64,000 bases of DNA from an uncultured Nitrosomonas sp. (GCA_949281375.1 CASDLT010000026.1:1-64000); one strand, 5' to 3'; shown: positions 32,081-43,175, counted from the first letter of the stretch. Notes: generated by a model not told the origin, from the letters alone. Made by a program: numbers and translations.

Positions 32081-32104
32081 ACGATGCATAAGCTCACAGT
32101 GACT

Positions 32105-33817
32105 TTACCCAGCTTCAATCGGGAGCTGAGATAGCGGCTCTGCCGTGCCATTCGAAAGGATGAATACCCGGTCGGCAGCGTTGATCACCGCGGGCTGGTG
32201 GGAAACAGCGATAATGGTCAGATTGTTGGCCAAGTGTTGCAGCGTTTCACAAATGATGAGTTCGCTTTCCGGATCCAATGCGCTGGTTGGTTCATCCAGG
32301 ATCAGAAAGGATGGGTTATGCGCCAGTGCGCGGGCAATCGCGATGCGCTGGCGTTGACCACCGGACAATAATCCTCCCCGTTCACCCACGATCGTTTGCA
32401 GTCCTTCGGGCAATGCGCTGACAAAATCCCATGCGCCGGCTTGTTTCAATGCGCGTACGGCATCGTCGGGAGTCAATGCCGGCTCGCCGACTAAGATGTT
32501 GTTCATGACCGTATCGTGTAGCAGCACGGTATCCTGCGATACATATCCGATCATGTGGCGCCATTGTCGCAAGTTGAGGTCATGCAGGGGTATTCCGTCG
32601 ATCAGGATTTCTCCCGATTGCGGCTCCGTCAAGCCGCACAGCAGATCGAGCAAAGTGCTTTTACCGACGCCCGAGGATCCCATGACTGCGGTGAATGAAT
32701 TGATCGGAATTTCGATCGTGAGATCCTTAAAGATGTTTTTCTGGCCATAATCAAACTTGACATGCTGCAGGCTGATGCCTTTCTGCAAAGTTGGCTCGAG
32801 TGTTCCCGTGGTTCTCTCTGCTGCCATGCGCGCTTCTTCCGCAGCCTTGCGCAAAGCCCAGTAGGCGCTTTCTTGCGCGGCCAGCTGTTGATGCCGGCGT
32901 TGCGTCTTGTTCAACAATCCCAGGATGCGGGTCAGCAGAAATACCATCAGCATGACTTCAGGCAGGGATAATTCCCAGACTACCAGAGCAATGTACAAGC
33001 CGCTGGCAGTCAGCGCGGCCAAAATGGGTTCCTGCAGGGCGGTAAGTGCAGCCCTGTTCATGACTTCGCGTCGCGTGGCTTTTTCCAGTTGCTGTGTTTG
33101 CTCGCGCAGGATGGCGTCAGCGACGTTATCGCGCGCCATCGCTTTCAGTGATTTTACCGAACTGAGTACATCCGATAGGTATGTCAATAAATAACGCAAC
33201 AAGTGCGTTTGCTTGGTGCCAGCGCGGCGCGTTGCGCTGACCAGCCGATTCAGCACGATCAACAGGAATAAACCGATGACCAGCGACGCCAGTGTCGCTT
33301 CCCAGGAAATGAACAGCGCCACGATGGCGTACACCACGACCTGAATGGCCAGCGCAAGTACATTGACGCTATGCTCGAAACCATTGGCGGCGCGGTACGC
33401 TTCGGAGGCGATGGAATTGGCCAGCGAACCGACCGGTTGGCGCAGGTAATATTGCCAGCGGCTGGCGAGCAATGCCTCGATCAGATCCAGACGCAAAGCC
33501 GTGGCCACATGCGCAACGGTGTAACCCACCTGCCGGTTGGCCAGCAGAAGCACGATGCCCTTGAAGAACATGCCGCTGACGATAATGATCAAAATGGTGT
33601 CGAGCGTGGGATCGATGCCGATATCCTGCAACGCTTTTTCCATGAACTTGCCGATGCCGGATTCCTTGGTGTCACCGGATTCACCCACCGCAATCGATAA
33701 CAAAGGCAGCAAGGCGGTTAAACTCAATCCTTCGGCCACCCCGGCGATGAGCAACGCAACGAGCACGATGATGCTGCGCCGGGGAAATACCATGATGTAT
33801 GTCAGTAAGGTGCGCAT
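32105..33817 (-). CDS. ABC transporter, fused permease/ATPase
   Basis: Six-TM N-half, 'GSSGVGKSTLLDLLCGL', '[32 protein letters not shown]'. Confidence 0.93.
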   Translation of the reverse strand: MRTLLTYIMVFPRRSIIVLVALLIAGVAEGLSLTALLPLLSIAVGESGDTKESGIGKFMEKALQDIGIDPTLDTILIIIVSGMFFKGIVLLLANRQVGYTVAHVATALRLDLIEALLASRWQYYLRQPVGSLANSIASEAYRAANGFEHSVNVLALAIQVVVYAIVALFISWEATLASLVIGLFLLIVLNRLVSATRRAGTKQTHLLRYLLTYLSDVLSSVKSLKAMARDNVADAILREQTQQLEKATRREVMNRAALTALQEPILAALTASGLYIALVVWELSLPEVMLMVFLLTRILGLLNKTQRRHQQLAAQESAYWALRKAAEEARMAAERTTGTLEPTLQKGISLQHVKFDYGQKNIFKDLTIEIPINSFTAVMGSSGVGKSTLLDLLCGLTEPQSGEILIDGIPLHDLNLRQWRHMIGYVSQDTVLLHDTVMNNILVGEPALTPDDAVRALKQAGAWDFVSALPEGLQTIVGERGGLLSGGQRQRIAIARALAHNPSFLILDEPTSALDPESELIICETLQHLANNLTIIAVSHQPAVINAADRVFILSNGTAEPLSQLPIEAG

Positions 33818-33882
33818 ACGGGAGTTGTCACAATAAATCTAGAAACATAGGAGCATTTATAGGTCGGATTGCAGGTTGAGGA

Positions 33883-34572
33883 TCATGCATTGGGAATATC
33901 ACGCAGAATTCCATCCATCAACTGCATGACCCGTTGGGCGCGATTGGCCAAGTTTGAGTCATGGGTAACAATGATCAGGCTGGCGTTGACTTTCTGGTTT
34001 AGCGACAGCATTAGATCGAAGACTGCTTCGGCGGTATGGCGATCAAGATTTCCCGTGGGTTCGTCAGCCAGAATGCAGGCCGGTTGCGTGACCAGGGCGC
34101 GGGCAACGGCAGCGCGCTGGCGTTCGCCACCGGACAGTTCACCCGGCGTATGGGTCAGGCGGTGGCTCAAACCTACCTGCTGCAAAATATCCGCTGCGCG
34201 GTCATAGGCGTCGTTGCGCGGCATGCGGCGAATCAGAAGCGGCATCGCGACATTTTCCAGGGCGCTGAATTCAGGCAGCAGATGATGAAATTGATAGATG
34301 AATCCCAGTGAATTATTGCGTAAGCGGCAGCGTTCTTCCTCATTGATGCGGGCGATATCCTGGCCGAGAATCGTGATTTCTCCGTGGGTTGGGGCGTCAA
34401 GTCCGCCCAGTACATGCAGTAATGTGCTTTTTCCCGAGCCGGAGGCACCAACGATCGCAACCATTTCGCCTTTGGTCAGCGTGAGATCGACACCCTTCAA
34501 TACTGGAACGACGACATCGCCCTGCGAAAATTGCTTGACCAGGCCGCGACAGGCAAGAACGGCGTCATTCAT
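33883..34572 (-). CDS. lolD: Lipoprotein-releasing ABC transporter ATPase LolD
   Basis: '[32 protein letters not shown]', '[29 protein letters not shown]'. Confidence 0.95.
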   Translation of the reverse strand: MNDAVLACRGLVKQFSQGDVVVPVLKGVDLTLTKGEMVAIVGASGSGKSTLLHVLGGLDAPTHGEITILGQDIARINEEERCRLRNNSLGFIYQFHHLLPEFSALENVAMPLLIRRMPRNDAYDRAADILQQVGLSHRLTHTPGELSGGERQRAAVARALVTQPACILADEPTGNLDRHTAEAVFDLMLSLNQKVNASLIIVTHDSNLANRAQRVMQLMDGILRDIPNA

Positions 34573-35812
34573 AGCGCAAAGCCTCGGCTGGATTAACCTT
34601 GGAAGCGCGATAGCTGGGATACAGAGTCGCCAGTAAGGTCAGAATGAACGATGTGATGGCGACGGTTGAAATATCCGCCATCTGTGGATCTGTGGGGATT
34701 TTGCTGATGTAATACACTTCGCGCGACAGGAACTGAACATTGAGCAGCCATTCGATGAAGGCCACCACTTCTCCGACGTTATAGGCCAGCAGCATGCCAC
34801 CGGCAACGCCAAGGATGGTGCCAAAAACCCCAATGAACGTTCCTTGGACGATAAAAATTTTCATGATGCTGCGCGGACTCGCGCCGAGGGTTCGTAAAAT
34901 CGCGATATCCGATTGCTTATCGGTTACAGCCATGACCAGCGTTGACACGATATTGAACGCCGCAACGGCAATGATCAGTGCCAGAATCAAAGACAGCATG
35001 CGCTTTTCAATCTGAATGGCACGGAAATAATTGGCATGCTGTTTGGTCCAGTCGCTGATGAAGCTATCGGTGCTCAGCAGCGCCGGCAATTCGCTAACGA
35101 CGCGCGGTGCGGCAAACAAGTCATGTAATTTCAGCCGCACGCCCGATACTTCATCATTATCCATGCGATACAGCTTTTGTGCGTCAGCCATATGGATCAG
35201 CACAAGACCGGAGTCATACTCGAAATGCCCGATTTCGAATATGCCGACCACGGTGAATTGTTTCAGACGCGGTAAAACCCCAGCGGGTGTGACCTGGCCT
35301 TGGGGTGAAATCAGGGTGATTTTATCGCCTGTAAATGCTCCAAGCGTGCGCGCGAGTTCCATGCCGATGACAATCCCGAATTCTCCTGGCACGAGGTGAT
35401 CAAGCTCGCCGCTTGCCATGGTGTTGGCGAAATTGGCGACCTTATCTTCCATGTCGGGTAAAATACCGCGCACTAGTACTCCTTGCACGACCTGATTATG
35501 CGATAGCATGCCTTGTGCGCTGACGTAAGGAGCTGCTGCTTCGACATCAGTGTGCTTGCTGGCTTCTTCAATAGTTTGTTGCCAATTGCTCAGTTTGCCG
35601 TTCATGCCGGTAATCTGCACGTGCGAAGCGACTCCCAAGATCCGTGAACGGACTTCTTTCTGGAAACCATTCATCACCGACATCACAGTAATGAGCGCAG
35701 TCATTCCCAACGTAATGCCGAGAAGTGAAATGAGCGAAATAAAAGAAATGAAATGATTGCGTTTTTTGGCGCGCGTATAACGCAAACCAATGAAGAGTTC
35801 ATACGGGGACAC
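34565..35812 (-). CDS. lolC: Lipoprotein-releasing ABC transporter permease LolC/LolE
   Basis: '[57 protein letters not shown]'. Confidence 0.94.
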   Translation of the reverse strand: MSPYELFIGLRYTRAKKRNHFISFISLISLLGITLGMTALITVMSVMNGFQKEVRSRILGVASHVQITGMNGKLSNWQQTIEEASKHTDVEAAAPYVSAQGMLSHNQVVQGVLVRGILPDMEDKVANFANTMASGELDHLVPGEFGIVIGMELARTLGAFTGDKITLISPQGQVTPAGVLPRLKQFTVVGIFEIGHFEYDSGLVLIHMADAQKLYRMDNDEVSGVRLKLHDLFAAPRVVSELPALLSTDSFISDWTKQHANYFRAIQIEKRMLSLILALIIAVAAFNIVSTLVMAVTDKQSDIAILRTLGASPRSIMKIFIVQGTFIGVFGTILGVAGGMLLAYNVGEVVAFIEWLLNVQFLSREVYYISKIPTDPQMADISTVAITSFILTLLATLYPSYRASKVNPAEALRYE

Positions 35813-36354
35813 GAATGTATTTTACCGATAATGAGTTTATTATCCCGAAGTGTGCCACATTTAGTCAGGGCATAACAAATAAACGATGAATTGCCTATCA
35901 TTCGTTTGTTGTGTTTCTATCCTCTATTAGAACACAGTAATTCCGCTACGCTTCGTTAAAGATAGATTGGAGCTGAATATTGATCTGGTGGGATGATGAG
36001 TAGTGGGCTCAAAACGAGTCGATAGCGGATCAAATGGGTAACCGGAGTTGCAAAATCGGAGGATGCTCAGGAAACGAGTATCTGGTTCAGGTGAGAATTC
36101 TCATCGGGCTGAAACTTGTTAATTAATCTCAGCTTGATGACGCAGTCTAAGAAATCTCAGCAGTGTTTACTGAGGTATATTGATTTTCCTAAAGTCCGGA
36201 GTTTCATAAAGTTAATACATGAGATGAAGGAAGAAGATGGAATTACCTCAATGAAATGAATGTTGGATGTCAGGTCAAAGCATTAGATGCTTATCGTCAG
36301 CGACGATGTCGGTTCACTGCCATTGATGTGGAGGAATTCCACCTTTGAAAAAGA

Positions 36355-36636
36355 TTATTTCTCATGCCGCTTAAGATTACGATAAAAATTCTCGTGAGGC
36401 CCGAACGCCAGCAGCTTCAAACTATCCTTATCAAGAACACGGTATGCCAGCATACACAACTGGTTTGATAGACGAAACTTATACACTCGGATACCAAGCA
36501 GATCGCCAACTTTTGCTTCACCGCGCTCAGGTTCTGACGCGACGGTGCGCACTGCTTCGTCAAGGTCAGATTTCTGCTGTGGATGCAGCTTCTTCACAGC
36601 GCGCTCTAATGTCGGTGTGACATATAACCGCATCAA
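36355..36636 (-). CDS. RelE/ParE-like toxin
   Basis: 93 aa; 'MLAYRVLDKDSLKLLAFGPHENFYRNLKR' typical of RelE/ParE-superfamily toxins; overlaps upstream antitoxin. Confidence 0.75.
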   Translation of the reverse strand: MMRLYVTPTLERAVKKLHPQQKSDLDEAVRTVASEPERGEAKVGDLLGIRVYKFRLSNQLCMLAYRVLDKDSLKLLAFGPHENFYRNLKRHEK

Positions 36637-36842
36637 TCGAACTGATACTCGTTGGAGGATTCTTCTTGATCGGCGATCAGTATGTCGCGGATTATACTAA
36701 AAGGTAAATCAGGATTTTCTTCAGCGATCTTGCCAATCCGCGACCAATATTCGATTTGCTTGGGTACCGAGCGATGCTGGGTTTGCGCGTAGCGCTTGGC
36801 CTGAGCGACAAGGCTTTCTGATAGCTTCACGTTTACGGACAT
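36633..36842 (-). CDS. ParD-like antitoxin
   Basis: 'MSVNVKLSESLVAQAKRYAQTQHRSVPKQIEYWSRIGKIAEENPDLPFSIIRDIL' ribbon-helix-helix-like; ATGA overlap with toxin. Confidence 0.72.
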   Translation of the reverse strand: MSVNVKLSESLVAQAKRYAQTQHRSVPKQIEYWSRIGKIAEENPDLPFSIIRDILIADQEESSNEYQFD

Positions 36843-36983
36843 AGTAATCTCCAAACTAAAGAGACATCTTAGCTTAATTGGCGCCACAAAGGAACCTGGC
36901 AAATATTTTATACTCAGTTTTGTTCTGAAACGGCCTAAACAGCTATACTGCACGCCTTTTAACCAACCTGAGTATTTTAAGCG

Positions 36984-37262
36984 ATGAACAAAACTGAAAT
37001 GATCGAAGAAATTGCCAACCGCGCCAACTTAACCAAAGCCGATGCAGCGCGTGCCGTGAATGCACTACTTGATACCATCATTGAAACCGTTGCTAAAGGT
37101 GAGGATGTTACGCTGCCTGGTTTTGGTTCGTTTAAATCAGTTCAGCGTGCTGCCCGTGAAGGTAAAAATCCCAAGACGGGTGAGAAACTCCAGATTGCCG
37201 CAACAATCGCACCAAAATTTTCCGCAGGTGCTACCTTCAAGAGTACAGTGGCCAAGAAATAA
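36984..37262 (+). CDS. hup: HU-family DNA-binding protein
   Basis: 'MNKTEMIEEIANRANLTKADAARAVNALLDTI...VTLPGFGSFKSVQRAAREGKNPKTGEKLQI'. Confidence 0.96.
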   Translation: MNKTEMIEEIANRANLTKADAARAVNALLDTIIETVAKGEDVTLPGFGSFKSVQRAAREGKNPKTGEKLQIAATIAPKFSAGATFKSTVAKK

Positions 37263-37493
37263 ATAGATTAAACTGAATTCACTAGGGATGGGGTTTGCCG
37301 CTTTCGTGTAACTTTGACCCCATATCTCCAGCCTTGTCATTGGTGACAGTGGCATCAATCAGATCATGATTGAAAATGGCAGCTTTTCATTTTTCACTGC
37401 CAAATTTGTAGCTATTATGTGAAATCTTTTTGATGGGATTATTGATGGTAATTTATTTTCAATATGAACTAAATTAGCATGAATTCTGGATAT

Positions 37494-37586
37494 TGGCGGA
37501 GAGGATGGGATTCGAACCCATGTGCCAGGTTACCCTGACCAACTGATTTCGAGTCAGCGCCGTTGTGACCGCTTCGGTACCTCTCC
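37494..37586 (-). tRNA. tRNA-Ser (anticodon CGA), encoded CCA
   Basis: Reverse strand ggagaggtaccgaagcggtcacaacggcgctgactCGAaatcagttggtcagggtaacctggcacatgggttcgaatcccatcctctccgcca; long variable arm, T-loop GGTTCGAATCC. Confidence 0.97.
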
Positions 37587-37633
37587 GTTATATTGAAAGC
37601 GTTCTAACAATTTATGATTAACGCGAGTAGGGA

Positions 37634-38485
37634 TTATTGAACATGTGTTGTAATCACTCCTCGCATTTTTTGTAGTGCTTTAGCTTCAATTTGGCGAACA
37701 CGTTCAGCCGATACACCTAATTCATCAGCCAAGTCATGGAGAGTCGCAGTATCATTTTCTCTTAACCAGCGCGATTCGATGATATGCCTGCTGCGATCAT
37801 CGAGACTTGCAAGGGATTGCTGCAGACCTTGGTCTCGTAATATTGTGATCTGCTCTTTTTCAAGGATTTGCGAAGGCTCGGTTCCGTCTGTTAAATAATT
37901 GATGGGACTATAAGTGTCCTCGTCATCCTCATCTGAGGAAGGCTCCAAAGAAATATCTGAACCGTTGAAACGTTTTTCCATTTCAATAACTTCTTCAGAT
38001 TTAACACCGAGCTGTGTCGCCATTGCGTTTACTTCCCGAGGATTCATCGTATCTAATCCCTGTTTCATACTGCGCAAATTGAAGAACAGCTTGCGCTGTT
38101 GCTTGGTAGTGGCGATTTTAACCAACCGCCAGTTACGCATGATAAATTCATGAATTTCTGCCTTGATCCAATGTACAGCGAAGGATACTAACCGGACACC
38201 CCGTTCGGGATCAAAACGCTTAACTGCCTTCATTAGACCGATGTTGCCTTCCTGAATCAGATCGGCTTGTGGGAGTCCATATCCTTTATAGCCGCGGGCA
38301 ATTGCAACCACAAATCGTAAATGAGACAGAATCAATCGTTGCGCAGCTTCTATTTCTCCGTGATTCCATAAACGCCGAGCTAAAGAGGTTTCTTCCTCTT
38401 GAGAAAGAATAGGGAAAGCATTAACAGATTGAAGATAACTCTCCAGACTTCCGCCCATTGAGGGTAAGGTTAAAGCATTCGTCAT
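37634..38485 (-). CDS. rpoH: RNA polymerase heat-shock sigma factor RpoH
   Basis: 'LPQADLIQEGNIGLMKAVKRFDPERGVRLVSFAVHWIKAEIHEFIMRNWRLVKIATTKQQRKLFFNLR'. Confidence 0.97.
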   Translation of the reverse strand: MTNALTLPSMGGSLESYLQSVNAFPILSQEEETSLARRLWNHGEIEAAQRLILSHLRFVVAIARGYKGYGLPQADLIQEGNIGLMKAVKRFDPERGVRLVSFAVHWIKAEIHEFIMRNWRLVKIATTKQQRKLFFNLRSMKQGLDTMNPREVNAMATQLGVKSEEVIEMEKRFNGSDISLEPSSDEDDEDTYSPINYLTDGTEPSQILEKEQITILRDQGLQQSLASLDDRSRHIIESRWLRENDTATLHDLADELGVSAERVRQIEAKALQKMRGVITTHVQ

Positions 38486-38539
38486 TGCAATAATCTCCTC
38501 ATCAGATTTTTATTTACTCGTTCTTACTTTCCATCAATT

Positions 38540-38566
38540 CTAGCACTCCGGTTATGAGAGTGCCAG
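38540..38566. promoter_or_regulatory. CIRCE-like operator (HrcA-binding site) upstream of rpoH
   Basis: cTAGCACTC-N9-GAGTGCcAg vs. TTAGCACTC-N9-GAGTGCTAA: 15/18 positions match with exact 9-nt spacer; 55 nt upstream of the rpoH start. Confidence 0.75.
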
Positions 38567-38603
38567 TCATTTGAAAAGTTTCTTTAGCGATTTATTTCTA
38601 ATG

Positions 38604-39515
38604 TTATCGAGGTTCGATTTGCCATAAATGGCTTGCTACTGATATGCGAGCACCTGACCAGCCTAAACAGGCGGAGAAAATTAACAAGCTCAAGCTGTCG
38701 TCAACAGATAAGTGCTGTAAATGAAAGTCAATATGATAAACGCGCGTGAGTCCGACGAGTTCTTCGTTCAATTTTTCAATGAAGAATGCAATGATCATCA
38801 ACGCTGCCACTCCGCTAAGAAACCCCTGCAATGTACCAAAATAAAGAAATGGTCGACGAATGAAACTATCCGTTGCACCAATCAATTTGGATATCTCGAT
38901 TTCATTCTGCTGAGTAAGAATTTGAAGGCGAATAGTATTGAACATGATAGCAATGATTGCAATGCTCAGAAAGATGGCCAGCATGAGTATCATAAATCGT
39001 CCCAGCTTCAGCAATTCATGTAAACGCTCGATCCAGACAGAATCAAACTGTACGTGTTCAATTTCAGGCCATTTTTGCATGGCATGACGCAATTGTTCCA
39101 ACGATTCAGATGAACTGGCCTGAGTATGAAGAATGAAAGTATCTGGTAAAGGATTTCGTGATAAATGAATTGTGATGTCAGTCCATCCACTGCTTTGCTG
39201 TAATTGATAAAGGGCAGCTTCCTTGGAGACATATTGAAAACTCACAATATTGGGATCTTCTTCTAGCCGTTTACGGATGTTCGCGAGGTCTTGGGGAGTC
39301 AAATCATATTTCAAGAACAAGCTCATCTGTGGTAAATCAATCGCTTGTCCAGCAGCCGATTGCACATTTTTCATGACGATGTAAATACCTGTGGGCAAAC
39401 TCATAGCAATGCCCATCACGATAATGCTCAGCAAGCTGGTCATCGGTGTAGAAAAAAGGCTTTTCAGCGTGTGCAGTAGCACGAAGGCATGCTGGGTTAT
39501 CCAGGTGCGAATCAT
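38604..39515 (-). CDS. ftsX: Cell division protein FtsX
   Basis: 303-aa permease, 4-nt overlap with ftsE; 'EIEISKLIGATDSFIRRPFLYFGTLQGFLSG'. Confidence 0.93.
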   Translation of the reverse strand: MIRTWITQHAFVLLHTLKSLFSTPMTSLLSIIVMGIAMSLPTGIYIVMKNVQSAAGQAIDLPQMSLFLKYDLTPQDLANIRKRLEEDPNIVSFQYVSKEAALYQLQQSSGWTDITIHLSRNPLPDTFILHTQASSSESLEQLRHAMQKWPEIEHVQFDSVWIERLHELLKLGRFMILMLAIFLSIAIIAIMFNTIRLQILTQQNEIEISKLIGATDSFIRRPFLYFGTLQGFLSGVAALMIIAFFIEKLNEELVGLTRVYHIDFHLQHLSVDDSLSLLIFSACLGWSGARISVASHLWQIEPR

Positions 39516-40165
39516 GCCGCCAGCTTTCCTTGATTCAGGACGAGTATGCGATGTTGAGTATCTTCCAGTAAAGAACCATCATGCGTGGATATCATTACCG
39601 TAACTCCAACTTGATTGAAGGATGTGAACATGGACATGATCTCTCGCGCATAAGCAACATCCAGATTTCCTGTCGGTTCATCCGCAATTAAAATGTTGGG
39701 ACGATGCACGATCGCGCGCGCGATGCATAATCGTTGCTGTTCCCCTCCCGACAATGCGATGGGCATGGTTTTTTCTTTTTTTAGCAATCCGACTTTATCA
39801 AGTGCGGCGCGTACCCGGCTTGACCTTGTCTTGTTATCGAAATTACTGATCTGCAGTGGCAACGATACATTGTTGAACACATTTCGATCGAATAACAATT
39901 TGTGATCCTGGAAGATAAAACCAATTTGGCGGCGTAAATAAGGGATAGCGCTCAACTTGAGCTGAGCTATATTTTGTCCGCTGATCGTGATCGTCCCAGA
40001 AGAAGGACGTTCAATGGCGGCGATGAGCTTCAATAGCGTGCTTTTGCCGGCACCCGAATGACCTGTCAAAAATATCATTTCACCCGCGTCGATGTTCAGA
40101 TCGATGTTATTTAACGCTACATAACCATCGGCGTAGCGTTTCGAGACATTTTTAAAAATGATCAT
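39512..40165 (-). CDS. ftsE: Cell division ATP-binding protein FtsE
   Basis: '[49 protein letters not shown]'. Confidence 0.96.
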   Translation of the reverse strand: MIIFKNVSKRYADGYVALNNIDLNIDAGEMIFLTGHSGAGKSTLLKLIAAIERPSSGTITISGQNIAQLKLSAIPYLRRQIGFIFQDHKLLFDRNVFNNVSLPLQISNFDNKTRSSRVRAALDKVGLLKKEKTMPIALSGGEQQRLCIARAIVHRPNILIADEPTGNLDVAYAREIMSMFTSFNQVGVTVMISTHDGSLLEDTQHRILVLNQGKLAA

Positions 40166-40183
40166 ACAGGCAAGGTTCGTTAA

Positions 40184-41230
40184 TCAATCAAACATCGCAT
40201 CAACAAAGTCCCTAGCGTCGAAAGGTCTTAAATCATCGAGACCTTCACCAACACCAATAAAACGCAGGGCGGGGGGATTTTGTGAATATTGACCTGCAAT
40301 CGCCGCCACTACTCCGCCTTTGGCCGTGCCATCCAGCTTGGTCAAAATCAAACCGGTGACATCCAATGCCGCATCAAAAGCTTTCACTTGAGCAATTGCG
40401 TTCTGACCCGTGTTGGCATCAAGCACGAGTAATACTTCATGAGGCGCATCCGGCATTGCCTTGGTAATCACTCGTTTGACTTTCTTGATTTCTTCCATCA
40501 AATGCAATTGAGTAGTGAGTCGCCCGGCAGTGTCCGCTAGTACGATGTCGATGCCCCTCGCTTTGGCTGAGTTGACGGCATCAAAAATCACAGCGGCAGG
40601 ATCACTTTTTTTGTTGGGATCGCCATCCGGGGCAATTACCGTGACGTTGTTACGTTCACCCCATACGATTAGTTGTTCCCGGGCCGCTGCTCGAAATGTA
40701 TCGCCAGCCGCCAGCAATACTGATTTTCCTTGCGATTGAAAATACTTGGCGAGCTTGCCGATGGAGGTTGTTTTTCCAACGCCATTTACGCCAGTTATCA
40801 TGATCACAAAAGGTTTGTGATGAGTGGTATCTAATGGCTGAGCTAGTGGTTCGAGCATCGTCATCAAGGATTCTTTAAGCGCTTGTTTCAATTGCGTAGA
40901 ATCAGTCAACGCATCACGCTTGACTTGCCTGCGCAAATTCTCAAGGATTTCATGGGTCGCAGTGACACCAATATCGGACGTCAGCAGAATTGTTTCCAGC
41001 TCTTCGTACAGTGCATCATCAATTTTGCCGCCACCGAATAAACTTGATAATTGCTTGCCCAGATTTTGACGGGTGCGAGTAAGCCCCATTTTAAGTTTGG
41101 CTGCGAAGCTGATCGGTTTATCTTCAGACGCATCGGATTCGGGTTCTGGATTAACGTCGACTTGAGGCGTATCCGTGTTCTTAGCGGTGGAATCAGGGGG
41201 ATTTTTATTCGATTTGAAAAAACTAAACAT
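40184..41230 (-). CDS. ftsY: Signal recognition particle receptor FtsY
   Basis: NG domain 'GVNGVGKTTSIGKLAKYFQSQGKSVLLAAGDTFRAAAREQL', 'DTAGRL', 'TKLDGTAKGG'. Confidence 0.96.
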   Translation of the reverse strand: MFSFFKSNKNPPDSTAKNTDTPQVDVNPEPESDASEDKPISFAAKLKMGLTRTRQNLGKQLSSLFGGGKIDDALYEELETILLTSDIGVTATHEILENLRRQVKRDALTDSTQLKQALKESLMTMLEPLAQPLDTTHHKPFVIMITGVNGVGKTTSIGKLAKYFQSQGKSVLLAAGDTFRAAAREQLIVWGERNNVTVIAPDGDPNKKSDPAAVIFDAVNSAKARGIDIVLADTAGRLTTQLHLMEEIKKVKRVITKAMPDAPHEVLLVLDANTGQNAIAQVKAFDAALDVTGLILTKLDGTAKGGVVAAIAGQYSQNPPALRFIGVGEGLDDLRPFDARDFVDAMFD

Positions 41231-41311
41231 TCTGGTAGGCTCTACAAATATGCATGGGAATTCACCCAAAGCTTAATTTTATTCTGTTTACTCATATTTA
41301 GGTTAGTAAAA

Positions 41312-42712
41312 ATGAACCCAGATTATCGCATTAGCACAATTTTTCTTCCATTGTTCAGATGGATAGGGGTATCGGGTCTGCTGGTCTCGTGCTCAGCCTT
41401 TGCCAATCCGCATGCTTATATGCTCACCAACGGACTCAAGCTGATCGTGAAGGAAGATCACCGCTCGCCAGTAGTGGTTTCGCAAATCTGGTACAAGGTC
41501 GGAAGTATCGATGAAGTCAATGGCGTAACCGGCGTTGCGCATGTGCTGGAACATATGATGTTCAAAGGGACTGAAAAAATCCCCAACGGAGAGTTTTCGA
41601 AAAAGATCGCAGCCGCGGGAGGACGTGAAAATGCCTTCACGGGCTATGATTACACGGGCTATTACCAACAACTGCACAAGCAGCATTTGCCGATGGCGAT
41701 GGAACTCGAATCCGACCGCATGCGCAATCTGATTCTGACCAAGGAAGAGTTTGGTAAGGAAATTAAAGTAGTCATGGAAGAGCGCAGATTGCGGACTGAT
41801 GATCAAGCGCGTGCTTTGGTATATGAAAAAATGATGTCGGTTGCTTTTCAGGCGCATCCATACAAAAATCCAATCATTGGTTGGATGAATGATCTTGAGA
41901 GTATGAATGTGAGCGATGCACAAGACTGGTATGACCGTTGGTACGCTCCGAACAATGCCATCCTCGTCATCGTGGGTGATGTGAATGCGGAAGACGTGTT
42001 TCAGCTGGCGCAAAAATTCTATGGCGCTATCGAAAAACGGCCCCTGCCGCAGCTCGATGCTCGTAAGCCCCAGGTCGAACCGCCGCAGGTGGGTACCAAG
42101 CGGATCATTGTCAAAGCGCCGGCTGAATTACCTTATCTGATCATGGGTTATCATGTCCCGGCGATTAAAGATGTGACGACTGACTGGGAACCGTATGCGC
42201 TGGAAATGCTTGAAAGTGTATTAGACGGCCATGCATCGGCCAGGCTCAACAAATCACTGGTGCGTGAGCATCACATCGCTAATTCAGCCAGTGCAGGCTA
42301 TGGCGCAACCTCACGAGGCCCGAGCATGTTCTTTCTTAGTGCGGTGCCTAGTGCGGGAAAAACTGTAACCGATCTGGAAAAGGCATTGCGCGGCGAGATC
42401 GAAAAAATTATTAAGGATGGAGTTACCGAAGAGGAGTTGGCGCGCGTCAAGGCGCAAGTGATCGCAGGCCACGTCTATCAGCGTGATTCGATATTTTCTC
42501 AGGCCATGCAGATCGGCCGCATCGAAAGTATCGGGTTATCGTATCGCGACATTGATACCATTCTGGAAAAACTGAAAGCAGTCACTACTGAACAGATCCG
42601 CGAAGTTGCCAAGAAATATTTCAATGATGACACTTTAACGGTAGCTGTACTTGATCCACAATCCATAGAACAAAAGACGCCGACCAAAGCTCCGATTGGA
42701 TTAAGGCATTAA
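41312..42712 (+). CDS. M16-family zinc peptidase (PqqL-like)
   Basis: 'GVAHVLEHMMFKGTEKIPNGEFSKKIAAAGGRENAFTGYDYTGYY' includes HxxEH. Confidence 0.94.
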   Translation: MNPDYRISTIFLPLFRWIGVSGLLVSCSAFANPHAYMLTNGLKLIVKEDHRSPVVVSQIWYKVGSIDEVNGVTGVAHVLEHMMFKGTEKIPNGEFSKKIAAAGGRENAFTGYDYTGYYQQLHKQHLPMAMELESDRMRNLILTKEEFGKEIKVVMEERRLRTDDQARALVYEKMMSVAFQAHPYKNPIIGWMNDLESMNVSDAQDWYDRWYAPNNAILVIVGDVNAEDVFQLAQKFYGAIEKRPLPQLDARKPQVEPPQVGTKRIIVKAPAELPYLIMGYHVPAIKDVTTDWEPYALEMLESVLDGHASARLNKSLVREHHIANSASAGYGATSRGPSMFFLSAVPSAGKTVTDLEKALRGEIEKIIKDGVTEEELARVKAQVIAGHVYQRDSIFSQAMQIGRIESIGLSYRDIDTILEKLKAVTTEQIREVAKKYFNDDTLTVAVLDPQSIEQKTPTKAPIGLRH

Positions 42713-42724
42713 TCTGGCCCGCTT

Positions 42725-42757
42725 TCTGGCAGTCGCTCAATGTAAGCGATTGCCAGA
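42725..42757. terminator. 13-bp stem-loop between convergent genes
   Basis: TCTGGCAGTCGCT-caatgta-AGCGATTGCCAGA (one G-T pair). Confidence 0.55.
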
Positions 42758-42776
42758 ATCTGCTTTGAGTATGATG

Positions 42777-43175
42777 CTAATGCTTGGTATCGCCTTGGCT
42801 GCCGTGATTATGATCGCTGCCTTTCTGATGATCATGTTTGTGCATATGCTTCATCATCATCTGATGCATCTCGGTATCGTCCAGGAAGCCGTCCTTGTTG
42901 GTGTCTTTCTTATCGAACAAGGTTTCGTGATGCTTCATGAATTCTGCCTTGCTGATTTTACCATCCTTGTCTTGATCAACCGATGACATCATGTGTTCAC
43001 ACTGATGACCGTGATGCTCGTCGGATTTGCCATCTCCATGTCCGCTGCTTTGCTTACTTTGATGTTGATGGCCGTTTTCCTTGGCCGCATCCGCAGCAAA
43101 CACCGAGGCCGTGCTCAATACCAGAACCAACGCCGTTCCGATTGTCATAACCACTAAATTTTTTCTGAGCTGCAT
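42777..43175 (-). CDS. EF-hand domain protein, His-rich
   Basis: 'DQDKDGKISKAEF' and 'DTNKDGFLDDTEM' EF-hand loops; His-rich segments. Confidence 0.87.
   Translation of the reverse strand: MQLRKNLVVMTIGTALVLVLSTASVFAADAAKENGHQHQSKQSSGHGDGKSDEHHGHQCEHMMSSVDQDKDGKISKAEFMKHHETLFDKKDTNKDGFLDDTEMHQMMMKHMHKHDHQKGSDHNHGSQGDTKH

Noticed and set aside
41393-42013. 206-aa antisense ORF within the M16 peptidase gene
   Set aside because: Opposite a clear HxxEH peptidase; shadow frame.
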